Positions 52,914-61,450 of a DNA stretch of 64,000 nt are shown one piece after another. The stretch comes from Aidingimonas halophila (GTDB taxonomy: Bacteria; Pseudomonadota; Gammaproteobacteria; Pseudomonadales; Halomonadaceae), in the NCBI RefSeq assembly GCF_900106955.1, contig NZ_FNNI01000006.1, positions 186,001-250,000 of the forward strand, in the 5' to 3' direction. The position numbers were made by a program, and so were the translations under genes. A model generated the notes under the pieces. The model saw nothing but the letters and a program-made list of their open reading frames with translations, did no database searches and had not been told where the DNA came from. How positions within the stretch are numbered: position 1 is the first letter of the stretch; the number at the start of each line of letters is the position of its first letter.

Positions 52914-55169
52914 TTATCCCAATAGCGAGAGCGCATTTTGGGGAAGCTGGTTGGCTTGGGCAAGCATGCTGTTGCCTGCTTGCTGCAGGATCTGGGATTT
53001 GGTCAGGTTGGCGGTTTCCGCGGCGTAATCGGCATCCATGATGCGTGATCGCGCGCTAGAGAGTTGGGTTTCCGCCGTTTCGCTGCTTTCGGCCACCGAG
53101 TTTAGCCGGTTTTCCAGGGCGCCGAGATGGCTACGTTTGCTGTCCACCATACCGATGGCCTGATCGAGCGCTGTTAGTGGGTTCTTGGGTTGCTTGAGGC
53201 GGATTTCCCGGGCGTCTTCGGTGATGTCGATAACGGTATGCGGCGTGCCATCACTTACGGAGTCATCGTTATCGAAACCGTTGGCATCCGTGCGCACATT
53301 GACGTTGTACGTGGTATTCAAGTCGGCGGGGTGATAAATGATGACTTCGTTGTTGCCATTAATCGTCTTGATCAGAATGTCGTTGTCTTCGGTATCGACC
53401 AGGTTCGCCACCTTGTAATTGCCGTAATCCGAGCTGCTGTCGGGTAGGTCAAAATAGTAGTTGCCGTCTCCCCCCTGCCGCAGTACGTCCTGATGATCAT
53501 CACCATGGCTATCGGTATAGTTCACTTCGACATTACGCGGGTCGATCGTCACGGTCGATGTACCATTGACGGTCTCGACCTCATGCTGGGTGGGATCGAA
53601 TGTGGTGGCGTCGTCATTCTGCGCGGAAACCGTGAACGACGTATCGTCGGCGTCACGCACCACATCCACCTGGGCTTCATAGTAGCTATACACTCCACCG
53701 CCCTCGTCCACCTCGATCATGTAGTGGTCATCGTCTTCACGTTGCATGAGGCGTACATCACCGGAGGCGAGCGCATTATCGTCAGAATCACGAAAATCGA
53801 TCTCGCTGGTGTCGTCAGGCAAGTCGAGCCGGGGCGTTCGATCGATATCGGTCGTACTGGCGATATTGCCATCCCGTAACGGTATATCGTCATCGGCATG
53901 CACATTCACGGTCGTTGTCCCGTCACCGTGCGTTATCGCGCCGGTACGGCTTTCGTCCACTCTGTAATAGGCTGGTGTGCTGCCACTTTCGATATACTGG
54001 AAGCCATCCGCTTCTACGACCCCCTGGCCGGAAGGCGAGAGATGGCTGTTATCGCTGTGATAATAGCTGACACTGACATCGGGGTCCGTGACGTCTGCCC
54101 CGGCCAACGTATTGACTGGCGAAACGCCCCCCGCAATCATTGGCTGGTCATCGATGGCCTGGGCGGTCAGGCTGCCACTACCGGCTTCGAAACGTAACTC
54201 GGCTTCCAGGTAGCGGGTTTCGCCTTCGCCATCGGTGCTGGCGATCAGGTAACGACCGTCGTCGCTCTGCACGAGATCGCCACTGATCGTATTGCCGTTG
54301 CTGTCCAGCAGCTCTGTACTGGTGCCCCCTGTGGACTCGGGTATCTCATCAACCGTACGGTACAGCCGTTCGGTACTGATATTGACCGTACTTTGATCAG
54401 TCGCCGTTTCGTGCGTAGCCGTTACTGAAGCATCGTAGAATACCGGCTCGCCGCCCTCTTCTGCACTGACATAGTAGCCATAAGGGCCGTCTCCACTGCC
54501 TTGTGCCATGTTCCTCAGAGTGGGGGTATTGCTGGTCGGCACATCGAAATCCATCGTTGTATTGGGAGCATCCACGTGGATATCCAATGCTCGGCCAATC
54601 AATTGATCCCGGCGTGAGACATCGCCTTCGAGACCGGCCACCGTGAAATCTTCGAGTCCTAACGATTCGACACTGAAGCCCGGGCCAGACATATCGACAC
54701 CAAGCTGTTCGCCGTCATTGGTGCCGGTCTGCAAGTCAATATCGCCGGCCTTGCCATCCAGTAGCGGGATACCGTTGAATTCTGCCGATTCGGCAATACG
54801 ATCGATCTCTTTGAGATTGGCATTGATCTCTGCCTGGATGGCATCGCTATCATCCAGGTTCAGGGTACCGTTCAGTCCTTGTACGGTGAGTTCGCGGACT
54901 CGCTGGAGACGGTCATTCACTTGGCTCAATGCACCTTCCGCTGTCTGCAAGAGCGAGATGCCATCGTTAGCATTGTGCTGCGCCTGAGCATGGCCGTTGA
55001 CCTGGCTGGTCATGCGATTGCCGATGGCGAGCCCGGCGGCGTCATCCTGGGCACCATTGACGCGCATTCCGGAAGCCAGTCGTTCCATGGCGGTTCGCCC
55101 TTCAGACAGGGCTTGTCGCTGATGTTGTTGACTGGTCAATGCGGCCAAATTGGTGTGAATCGCGTTCAC
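52914..55169 (-). CDS. Large flagellin, 751 aa, with extended D2/D3 insert
   Basis: The GTG start (AGGGAG before it) gives VNAIHTNLAALTSQQ, the normal flagellin opening. D0/D1 ends are conserved (MERLASGMRVNGAQDDAAGLA; ARSRIMDADYAAETA, NQLPQNALSLLG). The central 180-680 region is a 500-residue acidic insert absent from the 394-aa flagellin. It contains repeated modules: SGDLVQSDDGRYLIASTD-type and SGDVRLMQREDDDHYMIEVD-type, each followed by YLEAEL or YYEAQV. Such inserts form outer filament domains. A strong sigma-28 promoter lies upstream. Confidence 0.9.
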   Translation of the reverse strand: MNAIHTNLAALTSQQHQRQALSEGRTAMERLASGMRVNGAQDDAAGLAIGNRMTSQVNGHAQAQHNANDGISLLQTAEGALSQVNDRLQRVRELTVQGLNGTLNLDDSDAIQAEINANLKEIDRIAESAEFNGIPLLDGKAGDIDLQTGTNDGEQLGVDMSGPGFSVESLGLEDFTVAGLEGDVSRRDQLIGRALDIHVDAPNTTMDFDVPTSNTPTLRNMAQGSGDGPYGYYVSAEEGGEPVFYDASVTATHETATDQSTVNISTERLYRTVDEIPESTGGTSTELLDSNGNTISGDLVQSDDGRYLIASTDGEGETRYLEAELRFEAGSGSLTAQAIDDQPMIAGGVSPVNTLAGADVTDPDVSVSYYHSDNSHLSPSGQGVVEADGFQYIESGSTPAYYRVDESRTGAITHGDGTTTVNVHADDDIPLRDGNIASTTDIDRTPRLDLPDDTSEIDFRDSDDNALASGDVRLMQREDDDHYMIEVDEGGGVYSYYEAQVDVVRDADDTSFTVSAQNDDATTFDPTQHEVETVNGTSTVTIDPRNVEVNYTDSHGDDHQDVLRQGGDGNYYFDLPDSSSDYGNYKVANLVDTEDNDILIKTINGNNEVIIYHPADLNTTYNVNVRTDANGFDNDDSVSDGTPHTVIDITEDAREIRLKQPKNPLTALDQAIGMVDSKRSHLGALENRLNSVAESSETAETQLSSARSRIMDADYAAETANLTKSQILQQAGNSMLAQANQLPQNALSLLG

Positions 55170-55203
55170 GGCTTCTCCCTGTACCCAAGATCGCATGAAC
55201 CAT

Positions 55204-55230
55204 GTATCGGCAACGCCAAAGGGAACTTTA
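55204..55230 (-). promoter_or_regulatory. Sigma-28 promoter of the 751-aa flagellin
   Basis: Minus strand TAAAGTTC-N11-GCCGATAC, 14 of 16 against the FliA consensus. It lies 35 bp before the GTG start, giving a short leader. Confidence 0.92.
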
Positions 55231-55308
55231 ATGTCGCAGCCAACCATGCGCGTTGCGGCACAGTCTCTTGGGCGCGACTGGCAGGGTATCGAGGTCAGCG
55301 ACACCGCC

Positions 55309-55385
55309 TATCGCGGCTGAAGCCGCTCCTACAGCCCCCCCAAAACCTTGTGGAATCAGGCAGGTAGGAGGGAATGCAGTAATGG
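55309..55385 (+). repeat. REP/BIME element, copy D
   Basis: TATCGCGGCTGAAGCCGCT, CCTACA, linker CAAAACCTTGTGGAATCAGG, tail GTAGGAGGGAATGCAGTAAT. It ends 2 bp before the frameshifted toxin stop. Confidence 0.8.
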
Positions 55386-55386
55386 T

Positions 55387-55658
55387 TCAGCGATATACCT
55401 TGCTACGATGAGCGACACGGATAACCAGAATACGAAGGTGGCCATCGTCGATACTGGCAATCAGACGATAGTTGCCTACACGGTATCGCCAGAACTCTCG
55501 CCACTCGCCTGTCAGAGGCTTGCCCAACCGGCGCGGATCGTCTGCCATTTGCAACCGCGAACGCAGAAAATCTCGAATTCGCTTGGCGTCGGCATGTCCA
55601 TTTTTTGTAACTGCTTGACAGCATCATCCGTCAGTTCAATCTGCCAGGCCAAGATCAC
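55387..55658 (-). pseudogene. RelE-family toxin with a 1-nt deletion in a homopolymer
   Basis: The GTG overlaps the antitoxin by 23 bp. The first frame reads [18 protein letters not shown]; the rest, in the next frame, reads NGHADAKRIRDFLR, RRLGKPLTGEWREFWRYR and LVIRVAHRSKVYR, the full RelE/ParE core with its active-site Arg and Tyr. A run of six T on the plus strand (55601-55606) would restore one frame if it were seven. So the toxin is either a real loss-of-function, a slippage site or a sequence error. It pairs with the RHH antitoxin. Confidence 0.85.
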
Positions 55659-55860
55659 GTTCCACATCGTCCAGGCTGTGGGTCGTCATCTCGCCACGGC
55701 GGACACGTTCCAGGGTCTGCTCAGCCAGATAGATATCCTCGAGATCTTCCAGATGCTCCAGAATCGCTTCACGAGCATAATAGGTCTTGGTACGGCCAGT
55801 GGCTTTCGCCAATGCCTCAAGGCGTTTTTCGATATCTTCGGGGAGTCGTATTGCCAACAC
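55636..55860 (-). CDS. RelB-like antitoxin (RHH type)
   Basis: 74 residues from a GTG with AGGAG seven bases upstream. The N-terminal strand and helices ([40 protein letters not shown]) form a ribbon-helix-helix DNA-binding fold; the acidic tail ([20 protein letters not shown]) is typical of the toxin-binding part. It represses its own operon and neutralises the RelE partner. A TATACACGTATA dyad just upstream (about 55880-55891) may be the operator. Confidence 0.85.
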   Translation of the reverse strand: MLAIRLPEDIEKRLEALAKATGRTKTYYAREAILEHLEDLEDIYLAEQTLERVRRGEMTTHSLDDVERDLGLAD

Positions 55861-55965
55861 GGGAGGTCTCCTGGCAAGTGCTATACACGTATAGCATATA
55901 CCAGGATCAATTCTATCACCATCAATATCCGGGGTTATCAATCAATCTGCTGTCGGTGGCACATG

Positions 55966-56062
55966 GGCAGGGCTTCCGCCCTGCATCGCGGCTGAAGCCG
56001 CTCCTACAAGCCCCCGAAACCTTGTGGAATCAGGCAGGTAGGAGGGATTTTAGTCACGATGG
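55966..56062 (+). repeat. REP/BIME element, copy E
   Basis: The most complete copy: GGCAGGGCTTCCGCCCTGC, ATCGCGGCTGAAGCCGCT, CCTACA, linker GAAACCTTGTGGAATCAGGC, and the inverted tail GTAGGAGGGATTTTAGTCAC. It lies between the RelBE and TumE-TumA modules. Confidence 0.85.
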
Positions 56063-56130
56063 GAGTTGCGTCAATTGATAGCAGAAATCAACTGACATAA
56101 ACTACAGCCATATCAAGGGGAGCAGCAATT

Positions 56131-56478
56131 ATGTCCAATGGACTGGACACATTACTAGCGCTTGATGGTGTCAGTTACGCGATCGGGGATGGCTTTTGGG
56201 TAAAATTCGTGGTGTTCAGTGTTCAACCGACTTCACATATACCGCATGGCATCAAATACAGCCTGACACTACACCACCGTAGCGGCCAGCGATTGGTAGG
56301 GTTCGACAACGCTCATGCGCCGAAAGCAAAAAGGCGAAAGTTTACCGCAAAACGTCAAGAATGGGATCACCTCCATGAGCGCCATGATGTGTACGAGTAC
56401 GATTTCGATACCCCGGAGCAATTGTTGGAAGATTTCTGGCAAGCGGTGGACCGCTGTTTAGCCGCTGAGGGAATATGA
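56131..56478 (+). CDS. tumE: TumE-type toxin (DUF6516)
   Basis: 115 residues. Family motifs are visible in HGIKYSLTLHHRSGQRLVGF, DNAHAPKAKRRKFTAKRQEW and DFDTPEQLLEDFWQAVDRC. In TumE-TumA modules the first gene is the toxin and the second an HTH antitoxin that neutralises it and represses the operon. It overlaps the next gene by 4 bp (ATGA). Upstream is REP copy E. Confidence 0.82.
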   Translation: MSNGLDTLLALDGVSYAIGDGFWVKFVVFSVQPTSHIPHGIKYSLTLHHRSGQRLVGFDNAHAPKAKRRKFTAKRQEWDHLHERHDVYEYDFDTPEQLLEDFWQAVDRCLAAEGI

Positions 56479-56831
56479 TGAAAACCTTGAAAATCGGTAT
56501 CATGAATCGCGATGCATTTCGGCAGCGTACGTTACAGATTGCCAAGGGTGAATATCATCCTGCACCGGATGAGCCCAAGATCTGGTTCGATAGCGTGGAA
56601 ACGATGTCCCAAATGTTGAGCACCAAAAATCTCGAGTTGCTGAAAATCATCGGGGAACGTAAGCCTCAGTCGCTGGGCGAATTGTCGGCAATCACCGGTC
56701 GCCGCAAAGAGAGCCTTAGCCGCACGATCAAGAAAATGCAGGGATATGGTTTGATATCGATCGAAGAAGGCCCGCGTCACGCCCGTATCCCCATACCGGT
56801 TGCCGATTCATTCGAAGTCAAGCTTATGTAG
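56475..56831 (+). CDS. tumA: TumA-type HTH antitoxin
   Basis: 118 residues, basic. LKIGIMNRDAFRQRTLQIAKG and EPKIWFDSVETMSQMLS open the family pattern, followed by a winged helix: PQSLGELSAITGRRKESLSR and MQGYGLISIEEG. It starts within the tumE stop, so translation is coupled. REP copy F follows 16 bp after the stop. Confidence 0.82.
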   Translation: MMKTLKIGIMNRDAFRQRTLQIAKGEYHPAPDEPKIWFDSVETMSQMLSTKNLELLKIIGERKPQSLGELSAITGRRKESLSRTIKKMQGYGLISIEEGPRHARIPIPVADSFEVKLM

Positions 56832-56847
56832 TCGCGCTGCGAAAAAT

Positions 56848-56893
56848 GGCAGGGCTTCCGCCCTGCATCGCGGCTGAAGCCGCTCCTACAATG
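56848..56893 (+). repeat. REP-like element, copy F
   Basis: GGCAGGGCTTCCGCCCTGC, ATCGCGGCTGAAGCCGCT, CCTACAATGG. Head-only copy immediately after tumA. Confidence 0.82.
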
Positions 56894-56903
56894 GGGTGGG
56901 TGA

Positions 56904-57374
56904 TCATGCTACGGCGCTTAAGGTCTCGCCCGGTTGCGGTGTCATGCCGGTGCCGGCCAGAGAGTTATATAGCGCGATGGCGCTGTCGTTGCCGGCCGGT
57001 GGGTTCTCTACCTTTGTCGCGGCGACGGATTCCCTCTCACCGGAATCAGCCGAGTAGGAATCGGCATAGGCGTCTTGCGACGTGTTATCGCCCTGCCCGC
57101 CCTCGGCATCGGCGCGCATCAGTTGGGCGGTGAGCTGCTGGTCGAGAGGGAGTTCGCCGTCAAGGCCGGTATCGCTGTCCTGTTGAGGCGCTTCGGCGAG
57201 CGCTTCGTCGTCTCCCATCCTGACGGCTTGAATCCAGGCGAGATCGTTGGCCCTGGCTCCTGCGTTCTCCCCGCTACGGGCGGCATTGGCGTGCTCCGCC
57301 GCCTTGACGTTCTGGACCGGTGCCGCTGTCGGTGACTGGTAAGGCTGGAAACCGGCAACCGAGGTGACTTGCAT
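56904..57374 (-). CDS. Hypothetical acidic, disordered-looking protein
   Basis: 156 residues with an AGGGGAGGG site before the ATG. It opens MQVTSVAGFQPYQSPTAAPV and is rich in Asp, Glu, Ala, Gln and Gly, with no membrane segment or known domain. Only the segment DLAWIQAVRMGDDEALAEA and the C-terminal SAIALYNSLAGTG look ordered. Between toxin-antitoxin and flagellar genes, its role is unclear; a small flagellar or surface accessory is possible. Confidence 0.5.
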   Translation of the reverse strand: MQVTSVAGFQPYQSPTAAPVQNVKAAEHANAARSGENAGARANDLAWIQAVRMGDDEALAEAPQQDSDTGLDGELPLDQQLTAQLMRADAEGGQGDNTSQDAYADSYSADSGERESVAATKVENPPAGNDSAIALYNSLAGTGMTPQPGETLSAVA

Positions 57375-57522
57375 GGGCCGCCCTCCCCTGACTCCTTGTT
57401 CGGTGTAGGGTCAGTATTGAGGATGGGAGATATGACTGCAAGCACGGAAGGAACAGCGGGAGTTGGCCGGCGACAGCGGTGGTGGGTAAACTGTAAGCCA
57501 GCACTCGTATCAGGTGTCAGCC

Positions 57523-57825
57523 ATGCGTATCTCACAGAAACAGGCCGAGACGATACAGTCGATCTGCCAAACGTGGTTGGGAGACGATCTCGACCTGCGC
57601 GTCTATGGCTCTCGTCTTGATGATAGCCGCCGGGGGGGCGACATCGATTTGCTCGTCATCACTCCAGACCCTGTCTCTCGGTTGAAGCGTGCTCAACTGA
57701 CCATGGCATTGGAGGACGCTCTGGGCATTGCTGTCGATGTGTTATGTCATCAAGCTGGCACGACACCCTCGCCGTTTGCCTCCATCGCACTGAACCAGGC
57801 ACATCCACTGAGAAGCGTGGCATGA
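57523..57825 (+). CDS. Minimal nucleotidyltransferase (MNT) antitoxin of a HEPN-MNT module
   Basis: 100 residues. The nucleotidyltransferase signature GSRLDDSRRGGDIDLLVI shows the GSx10DxD pattern, with the third acidic residue further on in VDVLCHQAG. In HEPN-MNT systems this enzyme attaches AMP residues to its toxin partner. The gene overlaps the HEPN gene by 4 bp (ATGA), the normal arrangement. Confidence 0.85.
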   Translation: MRISQKQAETIQSICQTWLGDDLDLRVYGSRLDDSRRGGDIDLLVITPDPVSRLKRAQLTMALEDALGIAVDVLCHQAGTTPSPFASIALNQAHPLRSVA

Positions 57826-58346
57826 CTGACGATATCCTCACCGCTCAGAAACGACACTTGGCCCGCTTGCTGGAAGCCATACAGCGTTGCGCTTATTTCC
57901 TCTACCAATCGGAGCAACGTATCCAGTGGCCATTGACAGGTGAAACGCTCATCACCAGGAAAAAGGATGTCGATCTTTTCGAAACGCTGGCCGCCATCAA
58001 TGAGCGTTTTGCGAAATTGCAGGACTCTCTGGCTACCGCCATGCGTCACTGCGCTTATCTTGCGGGGGAACCAAGTGACAACTTCCTGAAGGTTCTTGGC
58101 TTCTTTGAAAAAGAAGCAGTGATCACCTCTCGCGAGGATTGGCAGCGTTGTCGTGCTGCGAGAAACCTTGCCGCCCATGACTACGACACCGATTACCTGG
58201 AAACTGCCGAGCACTTCAATACGCTGCATCAGCTTTCCGGCATCTTATATGCGGCTTCCGAACGGTTCCTTGCTTTCTGTGAAACGCAGCTAGGCGTTTT
58301 GCCTATCAGCGATGATTTTTCCCAGGAATTCCAGTCCATTACCTAG
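57822..58346 (+). CDS. HEPN-type toxin of a HEPN-MNT module
   Basis: 174 residues, helical. The catalytic RxxxxH motif is ARNLAAHDY, near residue 120. HEPN proteins cleave RNA as dimers; the paired MNT protein silences them by AMPylation of a Tyr near RxxxxH, and the Tyr in HDY fits that target. The length exceeds the minimal form; the remainder may be a regulatory extension. Confidence 0.8.
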   Translation: MTDDILTAQKRHLARLLEAIQRCAYFLYQSEQRIQWPLTGETLITRKKDVDLFETLAAINERFAKLQDSLATAMRHCAYLAGEPSDNFLKVLGFFEKEAVITSREDWQRCRAARNLAAHDYDTDYLETAEHFNTLHQLSGILYAASERFLAFCETQLGVLPISDDFSQEFQSIT

Positions 58347-58356
58347 GTCGTGCTGC

Positions 58357-58578
58357 ATGCCCACTATCGACCTCTTCCTCGAACTCAGTAAGGAAACCTG
58401 CCTCGCCCACTACGAGGGCCGGGTGGACAACGTCTTCGCCCATAGCCTGGATGGGCGGCGGGTGGTGTTTCCGGCATCGGCCCTGCGGCGGGTCGTGACG
58501 AAGGACGGCGTCGAGGGCGTGTTCCGGTTGCACTACTCCTCGGAGGGGCGCTTCGAGTCAATCCAGCGACTCGAATAG
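58357..58578 (+). CDS. DUF2835 family small protein
   Basis: 73 residues, beta-rich. TCLAHYEGRVDNVFAHSLDG and GRRVVFPASALRRVVTKDGVEGVFRLHYSSEG fit the DUF2835 pattern (short proteins with a VFRLHYS-like C terminus) of gammaproteobacteria. Function unknown. It follows the HEPN gene by 10 bp and is followed by REP copy G. Confidence 0.65.
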   Translation: MPTIDLFLELSKETCLAHYEGRVDNVFAHSLDGRRVVFPASALRRVVTKDGVEGVFRLHYSSEGRFESIQRLE

Positions 58579-58590
58579 CTATCGTGCTCT

Positions 58591-58663
58591 CCATCGCGGC
58601 TAAAGCCGTTCCTACAAAAAACCTCGCAAAATCCGTCAGGTAGGAAGGACCTTAGTCGCGATA
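58591..58663 (+). repeat. REP/BIME element, copy G
   Basis: CCATCGCGGCTAAAGCCGTT, CCTACA, a shortened linker (AACCTCGCAAAATCCGTCAGG) and the tail GTAGGAAGGACCTTAGTCGC. Lies directly upstream of the vapBC promoter region. Confidence 0.78.
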
Positions 58664-58680
58664 GAGCTGCTAGTCGCTTT

Positions 58681-58703
58681 TGTATATCCTCTTGACATAT
58701 ACA
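58681..58703. promoter_or_regulatory. Probable vapBC operator/promoter
   Basis: TGTATAT-N9-ATATACA is a perfect dyad that overlaps TTGACA (58692-58697), a likely -35. A TAATCT follows 16 bp later. VapBC complexes autorepress through AT-rich inverted repeats of this form. The MITE-like element now separates this site from vapB. Confidence 0.6.
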
Positions 58704-58744
58704 TCTCTCCTTCTAATCTGGGATATACTATTGGCATATGCTAG

Positions 58745-58882
58745 GCTTTGTACGAAAAGTCGGCGCGCGAAGGCTAGACAAGGCAAAAATCAACGAAAAA
58801 GCGGAATCTACGGGTGTAAATGAGCATTTTAAGGCGATTTTTAACGCCGTATTGTCGAGTGCAGGCAGCTTTCGTACAAAGC
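58745..58882. mobile_element. 138-bp MITE-like element with 13-bp terminal inverted repeats
   Basis: GCTTTGTACGAAA at the left end and TTTCGTACAAAGC at the right are perfect inverted repeats. The interior has no gene of its own, only an open frame that continues through to vapB. No clear target-site duplication is seen. The form fits a miniature element moved in trans by an IS transposase. It sits between the vapBC operator and vapB. Confidence 0.75.
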
Positions 58883-58896
58883 TTAAGGAGGTAATC

Positions 58897-59127
58897 ATGC
58901 CAAAGGGGTCCGTATTTCAATCGAATCGAAGCCAGGCGATCCGGCTACCCAAGGTGGCGGCACTGCCAGAAGACGTGAAGCGGGTGGATGTCATCGCTAT
59001 TGGCCGTACTCGTATCATCACTCCTGTCGGGGAATCCTGGGATAGCTGGTTCGATGACGTTGGGGTGACTGGCGATTTCATGGCGGTGCGTGATCAACCT
59101 GATGAGCAGGAGCGCGAATCCTTCTAA
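58897..59127 (+). CDS. vapB: VapB-type antitoxin (AbrB/SpoVT fold)
   Basis: 76 residues, with AAGGAGGT before the ATG. VFQSNRSQAIRLPKVAALP is the swapped-hairpin AbrB DNA-binding fold, and VDVIAIGRTRIITPVGESWD, WFDD and the acidic tail bind the VapC active site. The start is just past the MITE-like element, so the antitoxin's leader is the element's right end. The TAA overlaps the vapC ATG by one base. Confidence 0.9.
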   Translation: MPKGSVFQSNRSQAIRLPKVAALPEDVKRVDVIAIGRTRIITPVGESWDSWFDDVGVTGDFMAVRDQPDEQERESF

Positions 59128-59537
59128 TGCTCAAGTACATGCTCGATACCAATATCTGCATCTATACGATAAAAAACAAGCCACCCCATGTGCGAGACGC
59201 ATTCAAGAGTCATCACGATCAACTCTGTATCAGTACGGTGACGCTGATGGAGCTGATCTACGGGGCGGAGAGATCAGGAAGTCCGGAGAAGAACCTCCAC
59301 GTTGTAGAGGGATTTGCCGCCCGTCTGGACGTTCTGCAGTACGATAACGATGCCGCTGCACATACCGGTCAAGTCAGGTCGGAACTCGCTAACGCAGGTC
59401 AGCCTATTGGTCCTTATGACAGCATGATTGCCGGGCACGCCAGATCAATGGGGTTGATAGTCGTCACGAACAATGTGAGTGAGTTTCGTCGAGTTTCCGG
59501 CCTGAGACTCGAAGACTGGGCGGCCAGAAACCCTTGA
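59127..59537 (+). CDS. vapC: VapC-type toxin (PIN-domain ribonuclease)
   Basis: 136 residues. The acidic active-site residues are in YMLDTNICIYTIK (first Asp), the central STVTLMELIYGAER (Glu) and the late GPYDSMIAGHA (Asp) plus VTNN. VapC enzymes cut initiator tRNA or rRNA; the exact target is not predictable. It is translationally coupled to vapB. Confidence 0.92.
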   Translation: MLKYMLDTNICIYTIKNKPPHVRDAFKSHHDQLCISTVTLMELIYGAERSGSPEKNLHVVEGFAARLDVLQYDNDAAAHTGQVRSELANAGQPIGPYDSMIAGHARSMGLIVVTNNVSEFRRVSGLRLEDWAARNP

Positions 59538-59686
59538 GTGTGTCATTGATGTATACAAGCTCCCCACGAACCTTGCAGGATACGCTCTGGTCTCTTTTCT
59601 CACACCCGGCACATCAAGGGCGATGGCAATACATCTCAGTCGCACTCATATCTCTCTAACCAATTGATTAGAAAAGACTAATTTAC

Positions 59687-59713
59687 TCAAGCATTCACTA
59701 TCCCAGCCGATAC
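59687..59713 (+). promoter_or_regulatory. Sigma-28 promoter of the 554-aa chemoreceptor
   Basis: TCAAGCAT-N11-GCCGATAC, 12 of 16 against the FliA consensus, 48 bp before the chemoreceptor ATG. The rest of the 59538-59760 interval has no gene. Confidence 0.65.
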
Positions 59714-59760
59714 TCCTGTTGCCTACACAAAGATAATGGTGAATACATTAGGGGGTACTG

Positions 59761-61425
59761 ATGCTGGGTAAACTCAACCGAATCAACGTCAAGTATGCGG
59801 TGGCGTTCATTGCCGTGGCGTTGTCGCTTCTGGCAATCGTGGCGGTGGATGAGCGGTTGGTGAATGCCGTGAAGGAGCGCATGACGGCCTTCAGCAGCGA
59901 GTTCAACGTCGCCATTTCGGATGTGCTGAATGCCGATCGCGATTTATATCAGGGACAAATGGCCCTTCTGGAGTTTCTCGATGCCGACCCGGAAGGCGAT
60001 GCCGGTCAAGGTTTCATCGCGGCATATGAGGAGAATGCCGGGCAGGCTTATGACAGGATGCACGCTTTCGAAGGCCACATGGCGGACTACCCAGATGTAG
60101 TGTCTGAACTCGATGAGTTCGAGGCCCGCTTCGAGGCGTGGGATACCATCTCCAAGGACATTGCCGAGTTGCACCAGGAAGGCAATACGGAAGAGGCAAA
60201 AACGCTTTTCTATGATGAAGGCATGCCACGCTTCAATGAGTTGCGTGAGGTGTACGATCTGGCCGGCCAGGCAGCCGATGCCAAGGTGGCCGAACTGGAA
60301 AACGTCATGCTCGATCGCATCAGCACCCAACAGACCTGGGTGATCGCGATTTCCGCGCTGATCTTCATCGCCGCGACGGCCCTGGCACTGATCGGTCCGC
60401 ACCGTATGTCGAAGGCGATCCGTGAAGTCAGCGAGCGTATCCGCGAGATTTCCGAAGGCGACGGCGACCTGAGGGAGCGCATCGAGAGCCGTCGTACCGA
60501 TGAGATCGGTGAGTTGGCCACTCAGTTCAATGGCTTTATCGATCGTATCGATAGAACGCTGCAGGCGGTGCGCTCCAGTACCCTGAGCGTCAATTCGGCA
60601 TCGGACGAGATCGCCAAGAGTAGCCAGGATCTGGCATCGCGAACGGAGCAGACGGCGTCCAACCTGCAGGAAACCTCGTCGTCGATGGAAGAGATCACTT
60701 CCACGGTTCGCCATACGGCTGAAACCGCGACACAGGCCGATGAACTGGCACGCAGCAGCGCCGAGGTGACCCGCAACGGCATGAGTGCGATGCAGGATGT
60801 CGAGACGACCATGAACGACATCACCGAGTCGGCGTCGCGTATCAACGAGATCATCGGCATGATCGATTCCATCGCCTTCCAGACCAATATCCTGGCGCTC
60901 AATGCCTCGGTCGAGGCGGCTCGGGCCGGTGAGCACGGCAGAGGCTTCGCCGTGGTGGCCGAGGAGGTACGCACCCTGGCGGGACGTTCCAGTGACGCCT
61001 CACGCGAAATCCGTGAACTGGTGGAAACGTCCGTCGCCAATACCCATTCCGGCTCCGAGAAGGTGCGTAAGGCCGGTCAGACGATGGAAGAAATCGCTGA
61101 GAGCATCAATCGCGTGACGGAAATGATCGGTGAGATCAGTACCGGCGCTCAGGAACAGAGCAGCGGGATCAGTCAGGTCAATACCGCAGTGACCGAGCTG
61201 GATACCATGACGCAGCAGAACTCGGCGATGGTCGAACAAAGCAGCGCCGCCGCCGACGAGATGAGCCATCAGGCGGACCGCCTCATGGCCCTGATCAGTT
61301 CCTTCAAATTGAGCAATACCGAAGGTAGTGAGTCACGGACAGGCCGTACCCTCACCCATCAACAGAGTGAAGGACAGGAAAAGACGGATTCCAGGGAAGA
61401 TCAGAAGTGGCTGGAATTCAGCTGA
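59761..61425 (+). CDS. Methyl-accepting chemotaxis protein, four-helix-bundle sensor
   Basis: 554 residues. Two membrane helices (about 11-30 and about 193-213) flank a periplasmic four-helix-bundle sensor (31-192). HAMP (about 215-265) is followed by the 36-heptad-class signalling domain, with the conserved hairpin [20 protein letters not shown] and [20 protein letters not shown]. Methylation-site-like Glu/Gln pairs flank it. The C-terminal WLEFS resembles the CheR-binding pentapeptide (WxxF). GGGGG precedes the ATG. FliA-type promoter upstream. Confidence 0.95.
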   Translation: MLGKLNRINVKYAVAFIAVALSLLAIVAVDERLVNAVKERMTAFSSEFNVAISDVLNADRDLYQGQMALLEFLDADPEGDAGQGFIAAYEENAGQAYDRMHAFEGHMADYPDVVSELDEFEARFEAWDTISKDIAELHQEGNTEEAKTLFYDEGMPRFNELREVYDLAGQAADAKVAELENVMLDRISTQQTWVIAISALIFIAATALALIGPHRMSKAIREVSERIREISEGDGDLRERIESRRTDEIGELATQFNGFIDRIDRTLQAVRSSTLSVNSASDEIAKSSQDLASRTEQTASNLQETSSSMEEITSTVRHTAETATQADELARSSAEVTRNGMSAMQDVETTMNDITESASRINEIIGMIDSIAFQTNILALNASVEAARAGEHGRGFAVVAEEVRTLAGRSSDASREIRELVETSVANTHSGSEKVRKAGQTMEEIAESINRVTEMIGEISTGAQEQSSGISQVNTAVTELDTMTQQNSAMVEQSSAAADEMSHQADRLMALISSFKLSNTEGSESRTGRTLTHQQSEGQEKTDSREDQKWLEFS

Positions 61426-61450
61426 GTTCGTCGAGGCGGTAAGGACACCG

